Assembly (NCBI GenBank): GCA_032622095.1
Contig: CP136061.1
Span: forward strand, 45,887,797 to 45,951,796
Direction: 5' to 3'
Origin: Siphonodentalium dalli
Taxonomy: Eukaryota; Mollusca; Scaphopoda; Gadilida; Siphonodentaliidae
DNA: 64,000 bases
The position numbers were made by a program, and so were the translations under genes. Below, piece by piece: positions 63,910 through 64,000 of this stretch. Within the stretch, counting starts at the first letter, position 1, and each line of letters begins with the position of its first letter. The notes below the pieces were generated by a model. That model ran no database searches. It was not told the DNA's origin and saw nothing but the letters and a program-made list of their open reading frames with translations.

Positions 63910-64000
63910 CTGAAAGATACAAAGGTAACACATATTAATTTTCCACCTCCTATGTCTAAAAATCAGGTACCTCGCAGGATATGTATGTTGTGCTTGTTGG

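Noticed and set aside
1-64000. tRNA or rRNA genes
   Set aside because: No stretch with a convincing cloverleaf or ribosomal core was noticed on reading. A dedicated scan (tRNAscan, Rfam) would be needed to exclude them.

Overview
The window is metazoan nuclear DNA, most likely from a mollusc. On the minus strand at the right end (54.4-63.9 kb) five exons of a Pif-like shell-matrix protein gene join in phase: a chitin-binding peritrophin-A-type exon, three exons that together build a LamG-like domain, and a last exon with the stop. The 5' end of that gene lies beyond base 64000. The rest is almost entirely mobile and repetitive DNA. A SINE-like tail with AATC repeats at 56.8-57.0 kb and tandem intronic repeats containing 'ggccataactcaggta' resemble common molluscan repeats. 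The species cannot be told from the sequence.

The centre is a nest of elements whose joints can be read directly. An hAT-like element (C2, 11224-39372, TIR beginning TAGA, 8-bp flanks TCCTCCCC/TCCTCCAC) was entered by X1 (11286-37296, 18-bp perfect TIR, 3-bp TTA duplication, as in PIF/Harbinger elements). X1 was then hit inside its left TIR by a Polinton/Maverick (11304-28158, AG...CT ends, 6-bp ACCGGG duplication) and inside its right TIR by a full-length LINE (about 31080-37276). A relative of X1 (X2, 37355-38624) also sits in C2. An inverted sister copy of C (C1, 9557-10406) lies in a large foldback element at 6963-10920.

The Polinton (16.9 kb) has a virus-like gene set, nearly all on the minus strand in close or overlapping array: adenain-like protease, a CxxC protein, double-jelly-roll major capsid protein, pX-like core protein, penton-like minor capsid protein, small membrane protein, integrase with chromodomain, three conserved small proteins, packaging ATPase (split by TAATG), an unknown protein, and protein-primed family B DNA polymerase (split by a frameshift from its zinc-finger N-terminus). 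A near-perfect palindrome at 23208-23598 places two divergent TATA boxes 11 bp apart and gives the polymerase and an oppositely directed zinc-knuckle protein the same N-terminus. To the right (24.1-27.9 kb) is a duplicated pair of divergent accessory genes. All four have the same promoter module, and three of the four are followed, always in the sense orientation, by hairpins matching the metazoan histone-mRNA 3' stem-loop. This is the most unusual feature of the window.

Elsewhere: 1-6.9 kb has no convincing gene. 39.4-54 kb holds MITEs, minisatellites and two fragments of a decayed LINE. At least four families of small palindromic elements are scattered from 6 kb to 60 kb, some inside the introns of the Pif-like gene.
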